Shown here piece by piece: positions 44,819-54,343 of a stretch of DNA of 64,000 nucleotides. The stretch comes from JBBSBL01 sp963735885 (GTDB lineage: Bacteria; Actinomycetota; Thermoleophilia; Solirubrobacterales; Solirubrobacteraceae): NCBI GenBank assembly GCA_963735885.1, contig CAVTMP010000008.1, forward strand, positions 355,333 to 419,332, read 5' to 3'. Position numbers and translations under genes: made by a program. Within the stretch, counting starts at the first letter, position 1. Each line of letters opens with the position of its first letter. Under the pieces are notes generated by a model. The model was not told where the DNA came from, did no database searches, and worked only from the letters and a program-made list of their open reading frames with translations.

Positions 44819-46428
44819 TGAGCGCCGGCCAGAAGCGGCTGATCCTCGTCGCCTGCATCCTCGGCACGACGGTCACGACCGTGGACGCGACCGTCGTCAA
44901 CGTCGCGCTCCCGGCGATCCGCGGCGATCTCGGCGGGGGCCTCGCCGGCCAGCAGTGGGTGGCCAACGCCTACCTGCTGACGCTCGGCTCGCTGCTGCTG
45001 GTCGGCGGGTCGCTCGGCGACCTCTTCGGCGAGCGGCGGGTCTTCATGCTGGGCGTCGGCGGGTTCGGCGCGACCTCGATCCTCTGCGCCGCCGCGCCGA
45101 CGGTCGAGGTGCTCGTGGCGGCGCGCGCGCTGCAGGGCGTGAGCGGCGCGCTGCTCACGCCGGCGGGCCTCGCGGTCATCGTCGCGACGTTCGAGCCCGA
45201 GGAGCGCGGCAGGGCGATCGGGTCGTGGACGGCGTGGGGCGCGATCGGGACCGTGATCGGGCCGGTGGTCGGCGGCCAGGTCGTGGACGGCGCCTCCTGG
45301 CGCTGGATCTTCGCGATCAACGTCCCGCTCGTCCTCGGCACGCTGCTGCTCGTCGCCCGGGCCATGCCGGCGGACCGCCCGCGCGAGGCGACCGCGCGCG
45401 TCGACTGGGCGGGCGGCGCGCTCTGCGCCGGCGGGCTCGCGGGGATCACCTTCGGCCTGATCGAGCAGCCGCTGCGCGGCTGGGGCGACCCGGGCGTCTG
45501 GGGTCCGCTCGTGGCCGGCGCCGGCCTGCTGATCGGCTTCGTCGCGCACGAGCGGCGCACCCCGGCCCCGATGCTCCCGCTCTCGCTCTTCTCGCGCCGC
45601 AACTTCGCGATCGGGAACGCCGAGACCCTGCTCATGTACGGGGGGCTCGGCGTCCAGTTCTTCTTCCTCGTGCTCTATCTCCAGCAGGTCGCGGGCTACT
45701 CCGCGACGGCGGCGGGCACGGCGAGCCTGCCGGTGACCGTGATCATGTTCGGGCTCTCGCGGCGCTTCGGCGCCCTGGCCGACCGCCACGGCCCGCGGCT
45801 CTTCATGGGCGGCGGGCCGCTCGTCGCGGCGGCGGGGACGGCGATGCTCGCCACGCTGGGCACGCACGTGAACTACGTCACCGACCTCCTGCCGGCGCTC
45901 GTCCTCTTCGGCCTCGGGCTCTCGATGACGGTCGCGCCGCTCACCGCGACGGTGCTCGCCGACGCCGACGAGCGCAACGCCGGGATCGCCTCGGGGACGA
46001 ACAACGCGATCGCCCGGGTCGCCTCGCTCATCTGGACCGCGGCGGTCGGCGCGCTCGTCGCCGCGCAGTTCGCCGGGGCGCTCGACGACCGCCTCGGCGG
46101 CGCCCCTCTCTCACCGGCCGGACGGGAGGCGGTCGTCGCGGCGAAGGCGGCGCCGCTCGCCCCGGTCGCGGCGGTCCGCGTCCCCGCGCCCGAGCGGCCC
46201 CGGCTCGAGCGGGCGGTCGACGACGCCTCGGTCGCGGCCTTCCACGTCGCGATGGGGGTCGCGGCCGGGCTCGTGGCGCTCGGCGGGGTGCTGGCCGTGG
46301 TCGGGATCGTGAACCCGCGCCGCCGGGTGGCCGCCGAGACCTGCCCGGGCGGGCAGTTCGCCGGCGCCCCCGCCGAGGCCGGGGGGAGCGTCCCGGCCGA
46401 GCCGGAGGTCGCCGGGGCCCGCGCCTGA
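44818..46428 (+). CDS. MFS transporter, DHA2 (EmrB/QacA-like) drug exporter family
   Basis: A 536-aa, 14-helix permease from ATG 44818. Diagnostic segments are TTVDATVVNVALPAIRGDL in helix 1, GGSLGDLFGERRVFMLGV (MFS motif A), ARALQGVSGALLTPAGLAVI and GPVVGGQVVDGASWRWIF (motif C). It is a proton-driven exporter of hydrophobic compounds. Translation is coupled to the Na+/H+ antiporter (TGATG overlap). No regulator is adjacent. The final ~40 residues are a Pro/Ala-rich cytoplasmic tail. Confidence 0.93.
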   Translation: MSAGQKRLILVACILGTTVTTVDATVVNVALPAIRGDLGGGLAGQQWVANAYLLTLGSLLLVGGSLGDLFGERRVFMLGVGGFGATSILCAAAPTVEVLVAARALQGVSGALLTPAGLAVIVATFEPEERGRAIGSWTAWGAIGTVIGPVVGGQVVDGASWRWIFAINVPLVLGTLLLVARAMPADRPREATARVDWAGGALCAGGLAGITFGLIEQPLRGWGDPGVWGPLVAGAGLLIGFVAHERRTPAPMLPLSLFSRRNFAIGNAETLLMYGGLGVQFFFLVLYLQQVAGYSATAAGTASLPVTVIMFGLSRRFGALADRHGPRLFMGGGPLVAAAGTAMLATLGTHVNYVTDLLPALVLFGLGLSMTVAPLTATVLADADERNAGIASGTNNAIARVASLIWTAAVGALVAAQFAGALDDRLGGAPLSPAGREAVVAAKAAPLAPVAAVRVPAPERPRLERAVDDASVAAFHVAMGVAAGLVALGGVLAVVGIVNPRRRVAAETCPGGQFAGAPAEAGGSVPAEPEVAGARA

Positions 46429-46560
46429 GCGGGCGCTCCTCGACGCCCCGGGTCGGTGGACGGCGTGAGACGACACCCCGACCGACGCCGGCGCCGAACG
46501 TCCGGCCACCCCGCGCCCCGCGGGAAGGGACCGCCGCCGGTCGCGTCGAAGATCCGGGGC

Positions 46561-47295
46561 GTGACCGTCGAGCTTCGCTCCGACACCGTCGAGCTCGACG
46601 CCCGCGGTCGCCGCGACCCCGGGCGGCTCGGCGAGGCGAGCCGCGTCCTGCGCCGCCACGGGCCGGTGGAGACGGCGCGGCTCGGCCTCGGCGCCGCCCG
46701 CGCCGCCCTCGGGCCGGCGCTGTCGCTGCACGAGACGCACGTCTGGTACGAGCTCGACCTCGCCGGGACCCCCGCCCCGGCCACGCCGCAGGGCCTCGAG
46801 GTGCGTCAGGCGATGTCCGACGAGGTTCACCTGCTGAACCGCATCCCGGCGACCGGGGTCCATCGCGCCCTCGGCCTGCTCGCCCGCGGCGGCACCCTGT
46901 GGCTCGCCTTCCGCGACGGCCGGCCCGCCTTCTCCTGCTGGACCTGGCGCGGCGAGGCCCCGGTCGGCGCGGCCCGGCACGGGTGGCTGACGCTGCCCGG
47001 CGGCGTCGCCTGCCTCGAGGACTCGGTGACCGCCGAGACCTTCCGCGGCCAGGGCATCGCGCCCGCGGCGTGGGCGGTGGTCGCCGGCGCGCTGCGCCGC
47101 GACGGCCTCCGGACCCTGGTCACGAAGGTCGGCGACGACAACGCTCCGTCGCGTCGTGCGGTCGAGAAGGCGGGCTTCACCGAGGTCGCGTCGATGCGGA
47201 CCGACCGCACCTGGCCGCGCTGCCGGGTCGAGGTCGCCGGACCGGCCACCCCCACCGCCGACGCGCTCGCCGCACACCTCCGCCGGCGCTGGTAG
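46561..47295 (+). CDS. GNAT family N-acetyltransferase
   Basis: A 244-aa protein from GTG 46561 (an in-frame start at 46456 would add a low-complexity tail). The acetyl-CoA-binding motif is FRGQGIAPAAWAVVAGALR, followed by GDDNAPSRRAVEKAGFTEVASM, both in the C-terminal third. The N-terminal half (ELDARGRRDPGRLGEASRVL, then SLHETHVWYELDL) has no clear match. Substrate unknown. It stands between the MFS gene and a lipoprotein gene and is probably transcribed alone. Confidence 0.78.
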   Translation: MTVELRSDTVELDARGRRDPGRLGEASRVLRRHGPVETARLGLGAARAALGPALSLHETHVWYELDLAGTPAPATPQGLEVRQAMSDEVHLLNRIPATGVHRALGLLARGGTLWLAFRDGRPAFSCWTWRGEAPVGAARHGWLTLPGGVACLEDSVTAETFRGQGIAPAAWAVVAGALRRDGLRTLVTKVGDDNAPSRRAVEKAGFTEVASMRTDRTWPRCRVEVAGPATPTADALAAHLRRRW

Positions 47296-47312
47296 CCGAT
47301 GCGGCCAGATCC

Positions 47313-47330
47313 GCCGCTGCGCGCAGCGGC
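47313..47330. terminator. 18-bp perfect palindrome after the acetyltransferase gene
   Basis: GCCGCTGCG is followed immediately by CGCAGCGGC, 17 bp after the acetyltransferase stop. It could form a short hairpin ending transcription, or be a protein-binding site for the lipoprotein gene that starts 49 bp later. There is no U tract. Confidence 0.35.
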
Positions 47331-47378
47331 TCCCGCTACGCTGCGCCGACCCCGTCCTCCCGAGGAGCCCGCCGCCGC

Positions 47379-47813
47379 ATGACCCGACTTCGTCGCCTGA
47401 TCCCCCTCGCCGCCGTCGTGGCGCTCGCCGCGGGCGGGTGCGGCGGCTCCGACGGGGGCGGCGCCGGCAAGGACGAGGAGCAGATCCGCACCGCGGTGAC
47501 CGACTACGTCCAGGCCTTCGTCGACAAGGACGCCTCGGCCGCGTGCGCGCTGCTCACCGAGCAGGCCAAGCAGCGCCTGGCCCAGCAGGCCGGCGCGGCG
47601 GGCGGCTCGTGCGAGAAGACCCTCGGCCAGGTGGTCAAGACGTTCGTCAATCCGCAGACCGCCAAGCAACTGCGGAAGATCAAGGTCGACACGGTGAAGG
47701 TGAACGGCGACACCGCGACCGTCGACACCACGCCGGACTTCGGCGGACAGAGCAAGCCCACCGAGATGAAGAAGGTCGACGGCAAGTGGCTCGTGAACGG
47801 GGACGCGCAGTAG
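47379..47813 (+). CDS. Secreted lipoprotein, NTF2/DUF4878-like
   Basis: A 144-aa protein from ATG 47379. The signal peptide ends in a lipobox (VVALAAGGCGG). The mature part is a cone-shaped SnoaL/DUF4878-like domain: DEEQIRTAVTDYVQAFVDKD, AACALLTEQAKQRLAQQA, VNGDTATVDT and the terminal KKVDGKWLVNGDAQ. Such lipoproteins are common on actinomycete surfaces and have no known catalytic role. Confidence 0.8.
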   Translation: MTRLRRLIPLAAVVALAAGGCGGSDGGGAGKDEEQIRTAVTDYVQAFVDKDASAACALLTEQAKQRLAQQAGAAGGSCEKTLGQVVKTFVNPQTAKQLRKIKVDTVKVNGDTATVDTTPDFGGQSKPTEMKKVDGKWLVNGDAQ

Positions 47814-47870
47814 CCCGAGGCGCGTCCCGCCCTCACAAGGACTTCGGCCGGCGCCCGCGAAGGCTGTCCG

Positions 47871-49904
47871 ATGCCCACCATCGCTCCCTCCCGCCGGGTC
47901 GCCGGACTGTTCGCGGCGGCCCTCGTCGTGACCGCGCTCGGCGCGCTGCCCGCCTCCGCCGCGGCCGTCACCCCGTCTCCGTTCTCGTTCGACTGGGGAT
48001 CGATCGACCTGCACGGCCCGCAGGCGCCGGTGCTGACGGTCACCGTCACGAACTTCGACCTCTCCGACGCCGCGGTCGGCGCGGCCACGCTCGGCGGGAC
48101 CGACCCGGGTCAGTTCGCCATCGTCGGGGACGGCTGCGCCGGCGCGGGGACCCTGGCGCCCAACGCCTCATGCGACGTGAAGGTGGCGTTCGCCCCCACG
48201 AGCGTGGGCGCGAAGTCGACCCAGCTCACGGTGCCGAGCCCGAGCGGCGACGCCGTCAGCGCGCTCGCGGCGACCGCGATCACCGGGACGCTCCAGGCGT
48301 CCCCGGACCCGATCGCCTTCAACCCGCAGCCGTGGTACTACGGGTCCTCGCAGCAGGGCGTGAACATCCAGTCGCAGGGCGCCGGCACCCAGCTCGGCGG
48401 CCCGACCATCACCGGCGCCGACGCCTCGTTCTTCTCCTTCGCCTACGACAACTGCGCGAACGCGACGCTCAACGCGTTCTCGTCCTGCAACCTCGGGCTC
48501 AGCTTCAACCCGACCGGCCCGGGCACCAGGACGGCGCAGCTCGTCGTCCCCTCCGACTCCGGCTCGAGCCCGCTCGTGGTCCCCGTCTCCGCGACGGCGC
48601 TCGCCGGCCCGGTGACGCAGGTGACGCCGACCCTCCACTCCTTCGGCGACGTCGCCGTCGGGCAGGCCGGCACGCCGCAGGTCATCACGGTCACGAACGC
48701 CGGGGACAGCCCGCTCCAGGTCCAGCAGGCGCTCGTCGTGACCGGGATCCCGCAGGCCTTCCCCCTCGGCGCGGACGGGTGCGCCGGCCACGTGCTGCCG
48801 CCCGGCGGCTCCTGCACCTTCTCGATCGGGTTCACGCCGACGCGCACCGGCCTGGCCGAGGCGTCGATCTTCGTCATCTCGAACCAGTCGAGCCCGGTCA
48901 CCGCCGTCGGCCTCTCCGGCGTCGGCCACATCTCGCCGGCCGGCAGCGCGGTGGTCTCCGGGACCCCACGAGCGGGGAGCCGCCTGACCTGCGTGCCCCG
49001 CGGGTTCGGCGCGGACACCGGATTCGCGTTCTCCTGGCTCCGCGGCGACGCGACCGTCCCCGGCGCCCGGGGCGCCGTCTACGTGCCCTCCGACCGCGAC
49101 ATCGGCCGACCGATCCGCTGCCGGGTGGTCGCGTCGAATCCCGTCGGCAGCGCGACGGTGACCTCGCCGGCGACCGCGCCGATCCAGCCGCGGTCGCTCA
49201 CCGGCCTGCCCGGCTCGTTCGTCGGCCGCCGGACCTGCCGCACCGTGCAGGTCGCCGCGCGGCTCCGCGTCGGCGGCCGCACGGCGAGCATCGGCGGCGG
49301 GCAGCCGACCATCGCGACGGACCCGCTCGCCGTCGTCGTGCGCGGCGCCCGCTCGCTGTCGGTGGCCATCAACGGGCGGACGGTCGCCGCAGGACGCTCG
49401 GGCGCGACCGTCCCGCCGCGGACGCTCGGCGCGTTCGCCGACGGCCGCGTCACGCTGCGCGTGCGCGCCGACGGGGCCGCGGCCACGACCGGCATGGTGC
49501 TCGCCCCGTGCCGCCTCGCGGCGCGGCTCGTCGGCGGCCCGGGGCGGTCCACGGCGATCCGCGTGTCCGCCGCCGTGGGGCTCGGCCCGCTCCGGGTCTC
49601 GCTGCCGCCGTCCCTGCGCCTGCGCGTCGGTCGCGGGACGCCCGGCTTCGCGTTCGTCGCGGCCGCCGGCTCCCCACCGCAGACGTTCCCCCTCTCGGGC
49701 GCGACGACCCGGTCCAACGACACGGTGGTCACGCTCACGGCGCACGGGGCGAGCGTCCGCGGCCTCCCGGCCAACACCGGCGTCGTGAACCTCTTCCTCA
49801 ACCCCGGCGTCGTGACCGGCACGGGGGGACCCGTCAGCGCCGGCGCGCCCCTGCTCGGCGGGGGCACCGGTCGCGCGCGATCCGCGGCGTGGTGGCGTCG
49901 GTAG
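47871..49904 (+). CDS. Secreted protein with choice-of-anchor-D (HYDIN/ASH-like) domains
   Basis: A 677-aa protein from ATG 47871. Residues 1-31 are a signal peptide (VAGLFAAALVVTALGALPASA). Three Ig-like ASH/choice-of-anchor-D repeats follow; each ends in a Cys-pair block such as LAPNASCDVKVAFAPTSVG, NAFSSCNLGLSFNPTGPG and PGGSCTFSIGFTPTRTG. The next part is an Ig-like segment (GTPRAGSRLTCVPRGFG), and the C-terminal ~230 residues are beta-rich with few recognisable motifs. It is probably a surface or matrix protein. No sortase or cell-wall anchor motif is visible at the C terminus. Confidence 0.82.
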   Translation: MPTIAPSRRVAGLFAAALVVTALGALPASAAAVTPSPFSFDWGSIDLHGPQAPVLTVTVTNFDLSDAAVGAATLGGTDPGQFAIVGDGCAGAGTLAPNASCDVKVAFAPTSVGAKSTQLTVPSPSGDAVSALAATAITGTLQASPDPIAFNPQPWYYGSSQQGVNIQSQGAGTQLGGPTITGADASFFSFAYDNCANATLNAFSSCNLGLSFNPTGPGTRTAQLVVPSDSGSSPLVVPVSATALAGPVTQVTPTLHSFGDVAVGQAGTPQVITVTNAGDSPLQVQQALVVTGIPQAFPLGADGCAGHVLPPGGSCTFSIGFTPTRTGLAEASIFVISNQSSPVTAVGLSGVGHISPAGSAVVSGTPRAGSRLTCVPRGFGADTGFAFSWLRGDATVPGARGAVYVPSDRDIGRPIRCRVVASNPVGSATVTSPATAPIQPRSLTGLPGSFVGRRTCRTVQVAARLRVGGRTASIGGGQPTIATDPLAVVVRGARSLSVAINGRTVAAGRSGATVPPRTLGAFADGRVTLRVRADGAAATTGMVLAPCRLAARLVGGPGRSTAIRVSAAVGLGPLRVSLPPSLRLRVGRGTPGFAFVAAAGSPPQTFPLSGATTRSNDTVVTLTAHGASVRGLPANTGVVNLFLNPGVVTGTGGPVSAGAPLLGGGTGRARSAAWWRR

Positions 49905-49916
49905 ACGCTCCCAGGG

Positions 49917-50588
49917 TCACGGCGCGCAGCAGCGGCACGCCCGGCCGCGCCAGGCCTCGCGTCCCTCCCGCAGGGCGACGCCGGCGATCACCAGGCCGGC
50001 GAGCGGGTCGGCCCACCACCAGCCCGCCACGGCGTTGGCGAGCAGACCGACGAGCAGCGCGGCCGACAGGTAGGCGCAGAGCATCGTCTGGCGGCTCTCG
50101 CTCGCCGTCGCCGAGGAGCCCAGGCGCTCGCCGACGCGCCGCTTCGCGATCGCCAGCGGCGGCATCGCCGCCAGCGTCACGACCGAGAGGCCGACGCCGA
50201 CCCAGCTCGCCTCCGGCCGATGGCCCGCGACGAGATCGCGCACGGCCTCGACCCCGACGTAGGCGGCGAGCAGCACGAACGACGCGGCGATGAGCCGTTG
50301 CGCGCGACGCTCGGCAGCGGGCGAGGCCGAGCGACCGCCGCCCATCAGCCACAGCACCACGATGCCCGCGGCGGCCTCGATCAGGCTGTCGGCGCCGAAG
50401 CCGACCAGCGCCACCGACCCGGCCACGACGCCCGCGCCGATCGCCACCGCCGCCTCGACCGCGTGCCAGCCGAGACCGACCCACGCCAGCAGCCGCGCCC
50501 GGCCGACCAGACGCTCGCGCTCCGCCGGAGGCAACCCGGCGGGGGCCGCCACCAGCGGCAAGGCCGGCAGCGGCGCCTCGACGCTCAT
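49917..50588 (-). CDS. Cation diffusion facilitator-like transporter
   Basis: A 223-aa protein from ATG 50588. Its six helices include LGWHAVEAAVAIGAGVVAGS and LVGFGADSLIEAAAGIVVLW; the HAVEAA and GFGADSLIE segments carry the first metal-site residues of CDF proteins. The second-half site is in LCAYLSAALLVGLLANAVAG and WWWADPLAGLVIAGVAL. The cytoplasmic C-terminal CDF domain is absent; instead the protein ends in CRCCAP, a possible metal-binding tail. It presumably exports a divalent cation, but the metal is not determined. Confidence 0.82.
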   Translation of the reverse strand: MSVEAPLPALPLVAAPAGLPPAERERLVGRARLLAWVGLGWHAVEAAVAIGAGVVAGSVALVGFGADSLIEAAAGIVVLWLMGGGRSASPAAERRAQRLIAASFVLLAAYVGVEAVRDLVAGHRPEASWVGVGLSVVTLAAMPPLAIAKRRVGERLGSSATASESRQTMLCAYLSAALLVGLLANAVAGWWWADPLAGLVIAGVALREGREAWRGRACRCCAP

Positions 50589-50638
50589 GGCACGAAGCGT
50601 AGAGGCACGTCGCGTAGCTGAATCCCGGCGGCGTCGCG

Positions 50639-51304
50639 CTATTGCGTGAGGAGGCCGGCGCCGCCGAGCACGGTCAGGACGGCTCCGACGAGCAGGAGCA
50701 GGGTGGCGAGCACCACCGGCCACCGCCGTTGCAGCCACGCCCCGCCCTTCTGCAGCAGGGGGTTCGCACGCTCACCGGCCACGAGCAGGATCACGATGAT
50801 CGCCACCAGTGGCAGGACGAACGCGACGTTGTAGAGGGCCAACAGCCCGATCTCCTGAGGAAGGCTCGCGCTCGAGGCCACGATCCCCGCGATCACCGCG
50901 AAATACGGCACGGCGGTCGGCAGCTCGACCGTCGCGATCGACGCGCCCGCGAACAACGCGGAGCCGCCACCGCCGCTGCGCATCGGAAGCTCGCGGCGCG
51001 CCAGGCTCCGCCGCCCCCGCCAGAGCGCCACCGCGACGACCAGCAGGATGACGCCCGCGACCAGCTCGATCACGTGCCTGACGGTTCGCTGGGGATGCGG
51101 GACCAGCCCGAGCAGCAACCTCCCCGGCCCGATGGTCAGCACGAGCCCGACGGCGAAATCCACGGCGAACACGCCGATCGTGAACTGCGTCACGCGCAGG
51201 ACGCGCTTGTGCCCTGTGGCCAGGTACAGCGCCGGCGCGACGGTGCTCGGGTTCAGCGAATCCGCCAGGCCAACCGAGATCGCCACACCGGCCGCCCGCA
51301 GCAC
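50639..51304 (-). CDS. GAP-family (Sap/sulfolipid-1-addressing-protein-like) membrane protein
   Basis: A 221-aa protein with six helices. LADSLNPSTVAPALYLATG at the start and ELPTAVPYFAVIAGIV in the middle are the two repeat motifs of the GAP/LysE superfamily. The mycobacterial relative helps place sulfolipid-1 at the surface; general transport of lipids or peptides is inferred. It lies just upstream of the CDF gene, 50 bp apart, on the same strand and may share its transcript. Confidence 0.78.
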   Translation of the reverse strand: MLRAAGVAISVGLADSLNPSTVAPALYLATGHKRVLRVTQFTIGVFAVDFAVGLVLTIGPGRLLLGLVPHPQRTVRHVIELVAGVILLVVAVALWRGRRSLARRELPMRSGGGGSALFAGASIATVELPTAVPYFAVIAGIVASSASLPQEIGLLALYNVAFVLPLVAIIVILLVAGERANPLLQKGGAWLQRRWPVVLATLLLLVGAVLTVLGGAGLLTQ

Positions 51305-51469
51305 CGTTCGCGGTCCTGCTCAGCGCTGCGGTCGGGAGGCGAACACGGTCAAGCGCCCGAGTCTGACGGAGGGCCCAGCGGTCGGGAACCTCGTGGGAGG
51401 CGAGCGACCCGGGTGCGGACGGGGGTGACGGCACCACCGGCTGAAGCGCCGGTCACCGCCGTGATCAGC

Positions 51470-52213
51470 TCAGGTGTCGGCCTGGTCGGCCGGGGCCTTC
51501 GTGCCGCCGGGGCGCCAGAGGCTCACGAGTCCGGCGACGAGCGTGACGAGGAAGATCTGGCCGACGAGCATCTCGAAGACCGCGAAGGACTGGCCGACCG
51601 TCCCGGCCGGGACGAGGTTGCCGTAGCCGGTCGTGGTGAGGGTGGTGTAGCTGAAGAAGAGGTAGTCGCTCGCGCGCGGATGGGCGACGCCGGTGAAGAA
51701 GGCGCTGTGGCTCCAGCGGCCGAAGGCGAGATAGAGGAAAGCGAACAGCAGGCCGAGCAGCGTGAAGACGCTGATCGCGCCGAGGATCGTGCGGAAGTCG
51801 ACCTTGCTGGCGCCGACGATGACGCGCCGCAGGATCGTGACGGCCGCGATCGCCAGCAGGATCCCGGCGGCGCCGAACGCGACGCCGAGCAGGCGGTCCG
51901 ACGGGATGCTCTCGGCGATCAGCGCCGCGACGACGGCGGCGGCTGCGACGACCGCCGCGAGGCGCACCCGCGGACGGCGCACGTCGGAGCTGGTGAAGGC
52001 GACGATCGCGGTCAGCCCCGATGCCGCGACGGCCGCCACGCGGCCGCCCCAGCCCTCGGGCGGCAGCGTCATCATCACGACGAACGTGACGAGGATCAGG
52101 ACCAGGACCAGTCCGTAGGCGTCGCCGATCCGCTCGGCCAGCTCGAGCCGCGTCTCGCGGCGGCGGCGTAGACGGCCAAGCCGGCCGGGGCGCCCTGCTC
52201 GCTGGTCGGGCAT
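51470..52213 (-). CDS. Two-transmembrane-pore potassium channel family protein
   Basis: A 247-aa protein from ATG 52213. Several N-terminal helices (LVLVLILVTFVVMMTLP, LAAVVAAAAVVAALIAESIP, LGVAFGAAGILLAIAAVTIL) precede the pore module: helix FTLLGLLFAFLYLAFG, the selectivity filter TTLTTTGYGNLVPAG and the inner helix FEMLVGQIFLVTLVAGLVSL. No RCK/TrkA regulatory domain is attached. It is presumably a K+ leak or voltage-insensitive channel. Confidence 0.87.
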   Translation of the reverse strand: MPDQRAGRPGRLGRLRRRRETRLELAERIGDAYGLVLVLILVTFVVMMTLPPEGWGGRVAAVAASGLTAIVAFTSSDVRRPRVRLAAVVAAAAVVAALIAESIPSDRLLGVAFGAAGILLAIAAVTILRRVIVGASKVDFRTILGAISVFTLLGLLFAFLYLAFGRWSHSAFFTGVAHPRASDYLFFSYTTLTTTGYGNLVPAGTVGQSFAVFEMLVGQIFLVTLVAGLVSLWRPGGTKAPADQADT

Positions 52214-52321
52214 CAGTGGGCGTTCGGGCGGGCGGGCGCCGCTCCTGCCCGCTGCACGGAACCCCCCAGGACCTGGCCGAGCGCCTCGCGCCGCGGGACG
52301 CCGGGCGAGTAGGTTGCACGG

Positions 52322-53330
52322 ATGTCCTCCACCGCGGGCGACGAGGTGTCGTCGGACGGCGTCGAGCCGCCGCGAGCCTCCGGGCGACTCCGGCACACGC
52401 TGGCGGGGTGGCGGCGGCTGGCGCGAATCGCCTACCGCGATCCTGAGCACGTCGCTGAGCGGCTGACGCTGTACGGCTCGGAGCACCTCGGCGAGCCGTC
52501 GCTGGAGTGGGCGGGTCGCGTCCGCCAGGAGCGCCCGGACGTTCCGCGCGGGGTGATCGCCGAGGAGTTGCGCATCCAGACCGCGCAGGTCGCGCGGATC
52601 GACGGGGCGGTCTCGGGGACGCCGTTCCTGATCGCGCTGGTCCCCGGCTACCTCGCCTACCTCTGGCAGGAAGGGGTCATGGAGCGGCGCATCGCCGCGC
52701 TCTACGGCCACGACCCGCGCGAGCTGGAGACCTCCGCGCGGGTGCTGGTCCTGCGCGGCGTGCACCCGACGGTCGACGCGGCCCACGCGGCCCTGCTCGA
52801 GGTGCGCGACGCCCGCTTGCCGGAGAAGCCGGCCGCGCGGCGGCCGCTGCGCACCTGGGTGCACGCCGTCTACGTGCTGCTGATCTTCGGCGGGTTCCTC
52901 TCCGCCCCCTCCGACGAGGAGGACAAGGACGCTCACTGGCGGCTGAAGGCCACGGTCGGCTTCCTGGTCGCCGGCACGATCTGGGTCATCACCTGGGTGC
53001 TTCCCGGTCAGCTTCATGATCGCGATGGCCTGGGGCTGCGAGACGCACGCCCGCAGCCTCGGCCACCGCACGATGAGCCACTACGGCGGCGAAGCCGCCC
53101 GCGCCGAGGCGGCGAGCGCTGCCGGTGGGGAGGGGGAGGATGGCGGCCGCACCAGGCGCGACCTGCTGCGCGCCGCCCTGCTCGCGCTGTCCGTCGCCGT
53201 CCCGATCGGGTTCGTCGCCTACGCCGACCACGTCCGCCAGACCACCGGCATCAACTGGCTCGGCGCGCTCGGCGCGCTCGTCGCAGCGTCCCTCGTCATC
53301 GCCACGACCGTCATCGCCAGCCGCCGATAG
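52322..53330 (+). CDS. Hypothetical membrane protein (apparent frameshift near 53004)
   Basis: The N-terminal ~225 residues, from ATG 52322, contain a basic cytoplasmic part (RRLARIAYRDPEHVAERLTL) and helices such as FLIALVPGYLAYLWQ, WVHAVYVLLIFGGFL and ATVGFLVAGTIWVITWVL. After 53003-53005 (CCC) the frame is lost; removing one C continues as VSFMIAMAWGCETHARSLGH and then two more helices ending LVIATTVIASRR at 53330. In total ~335 aa. I do not recognise the family. As printed it would end as a long Arg-rich tail, so an error or a recent mutation is likely. Confidence 0.65.
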
Positions 53331-53405
53331 CCGCGCGGCAGCCGGCCGTATGCCCGGTCGGCGATTCGCCGACGCGGAAGCGGTTGCCGCGGGTATGGTG
53401 CGCTC

Positions 53406-53681
53406 ATGAAGCTCTACACCTGTGGCCAGGCCGAACACGGCGCGGCGCTCGGTCATCCGTGCGGGCGCGCAGCGAAGGCCCTCCGCGACTCTGGGCACTC
53501 GATCGAGATCGAGACGGTTGGGGGCTATCGGCTGCTCCCGTGGACCCGACGCGGCAAGCGCGACGCGATCCGCGAGATCTCCGGGCAGGAGAACGTCCCC
53601 GTGCTCGTCACCGACGATGGTGAGGTGGTCAGCGGCTCGGGGGCGATCGCCCGCTGGGCGAAGGGGCATCCCGTCGGGTGA
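53406..53681 (+). CDS. Glutaredoxin/GST-N-like thioredoxin-fold protein
   Basis: A 91-aa protein from ATG 53406. The first strand and active loop are MKLYTCGQAEHGAALGHPCG, where the usual CxxC is replaced by a single Cys plus a second Cys 13 residues later. The remainder follows the GST-N pattern (HSIEIETVGGYRLLP, NVPVLVTDDGEVVSGSGAI, the cis-Pro and the Ser-Gly turn for a glutathione-like thiol). Such single-domain proteins in actinomycetes are uncharacterised. It stands alone. Confidence 0.78.
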   Translation: MKLYTCGQAEHGAALGHPCGRAAKALRDSGHSIEIETVGGYRLLPWTRRGKRDAIREISGQENVPVLVTDDGEVVSGSGAIARWAKGHPVG

Positions 53682-53741
53682 CGTGAAAGCCCGGGTCGGG
53701 GGTCGTGGCGCTGCCGTGGTCGCGCGCGATCCGCTTCGCCT

Positions 53742-54032
53742 GGCGGGCAACGGCGCCTGCACGAGCGCGGGGCCCGGCTCCTGCGGCAGGCCGGGCGCAC
53801 CGTCCTTCTCGCCCGGCGCGGAGGGCGCGAGCGTCGGGTTCTCCGGCGTGGCGCTCGACGGCTTCGCCAGCGGCCAGTCCCGAGCCGCTCGCTTGGTGAG
53901 CACCCCCCGCGCACCCGGCCCTTCCACCGTGTGCGTCCGCGACGCGGCCCACACGTCACCCGACAGGACTCCCAGCGACGCGACGATCGTCGAGACGACG
54001 ACAGCCTCACGAATCCGAAGACAAGCGGCCAC
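53742..54032 (-). other. Possible remnant of a secreted protein gene; otherwise empty region 53682-54343
   Basis: No convincing intact gene lies between 53682 and 54343. The best candidate is a minus-strand frame from GTG 54032, with a signal-peptide-like start (REAVVVSTIVASLGVLSGDV) and a Pro/Ala-rich body (SATPENPTLAPSAPGEKDGA). Codon use is good to about 53745, after which the frame becomes low quality; continuation in another frame (AKRIARDHGSATTPDPGF) hints at an indel. I would not call it a functional gene. Confidence 0.2.
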
Positions 54033-54343
54033 GGTCAACCCTGCCCCGCCGCGGCCCAGGTGAAGCAAGCCTGCCGTGCGGGGGCGCAGGAGGGGAGCGC
54101 GGGGCGCCCGGCGGCTCCACCGATCCCTACTAGATGTTCACCACGGTCCCGACGTACGGCAGCCGCATGAGGTGCGGTGCGCGGACGACGCGATCGACTA
54201 TCGACTGCTTCACGCGCCGTGCAGTTGCTTCCACGCACGCGCGGGCGAGCGCCGCGGGACGGGGCGACAGGGGCACGACCTGGACGCGCCACCCGCGTGG
54301 AGCGAGCGACTCCACGCCGCACCGTGCCAACCGCCGGTCCGAG

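Noticed and set aside
46456..46560. Extended N terminus of the second acetyltransferase
   Set aside because: The added residues are Arg/Pro-rich low complexity; GTG 46561 gives a cleaner start.
50639..52213. A metal or ion-homeostasis island with the CDF, GAP and K+ channel genes
   Set aside because: The three membrane genes are on one strand but separated by 50 and 165 bp and share no regulator or motif; the grouping may be coincidental.
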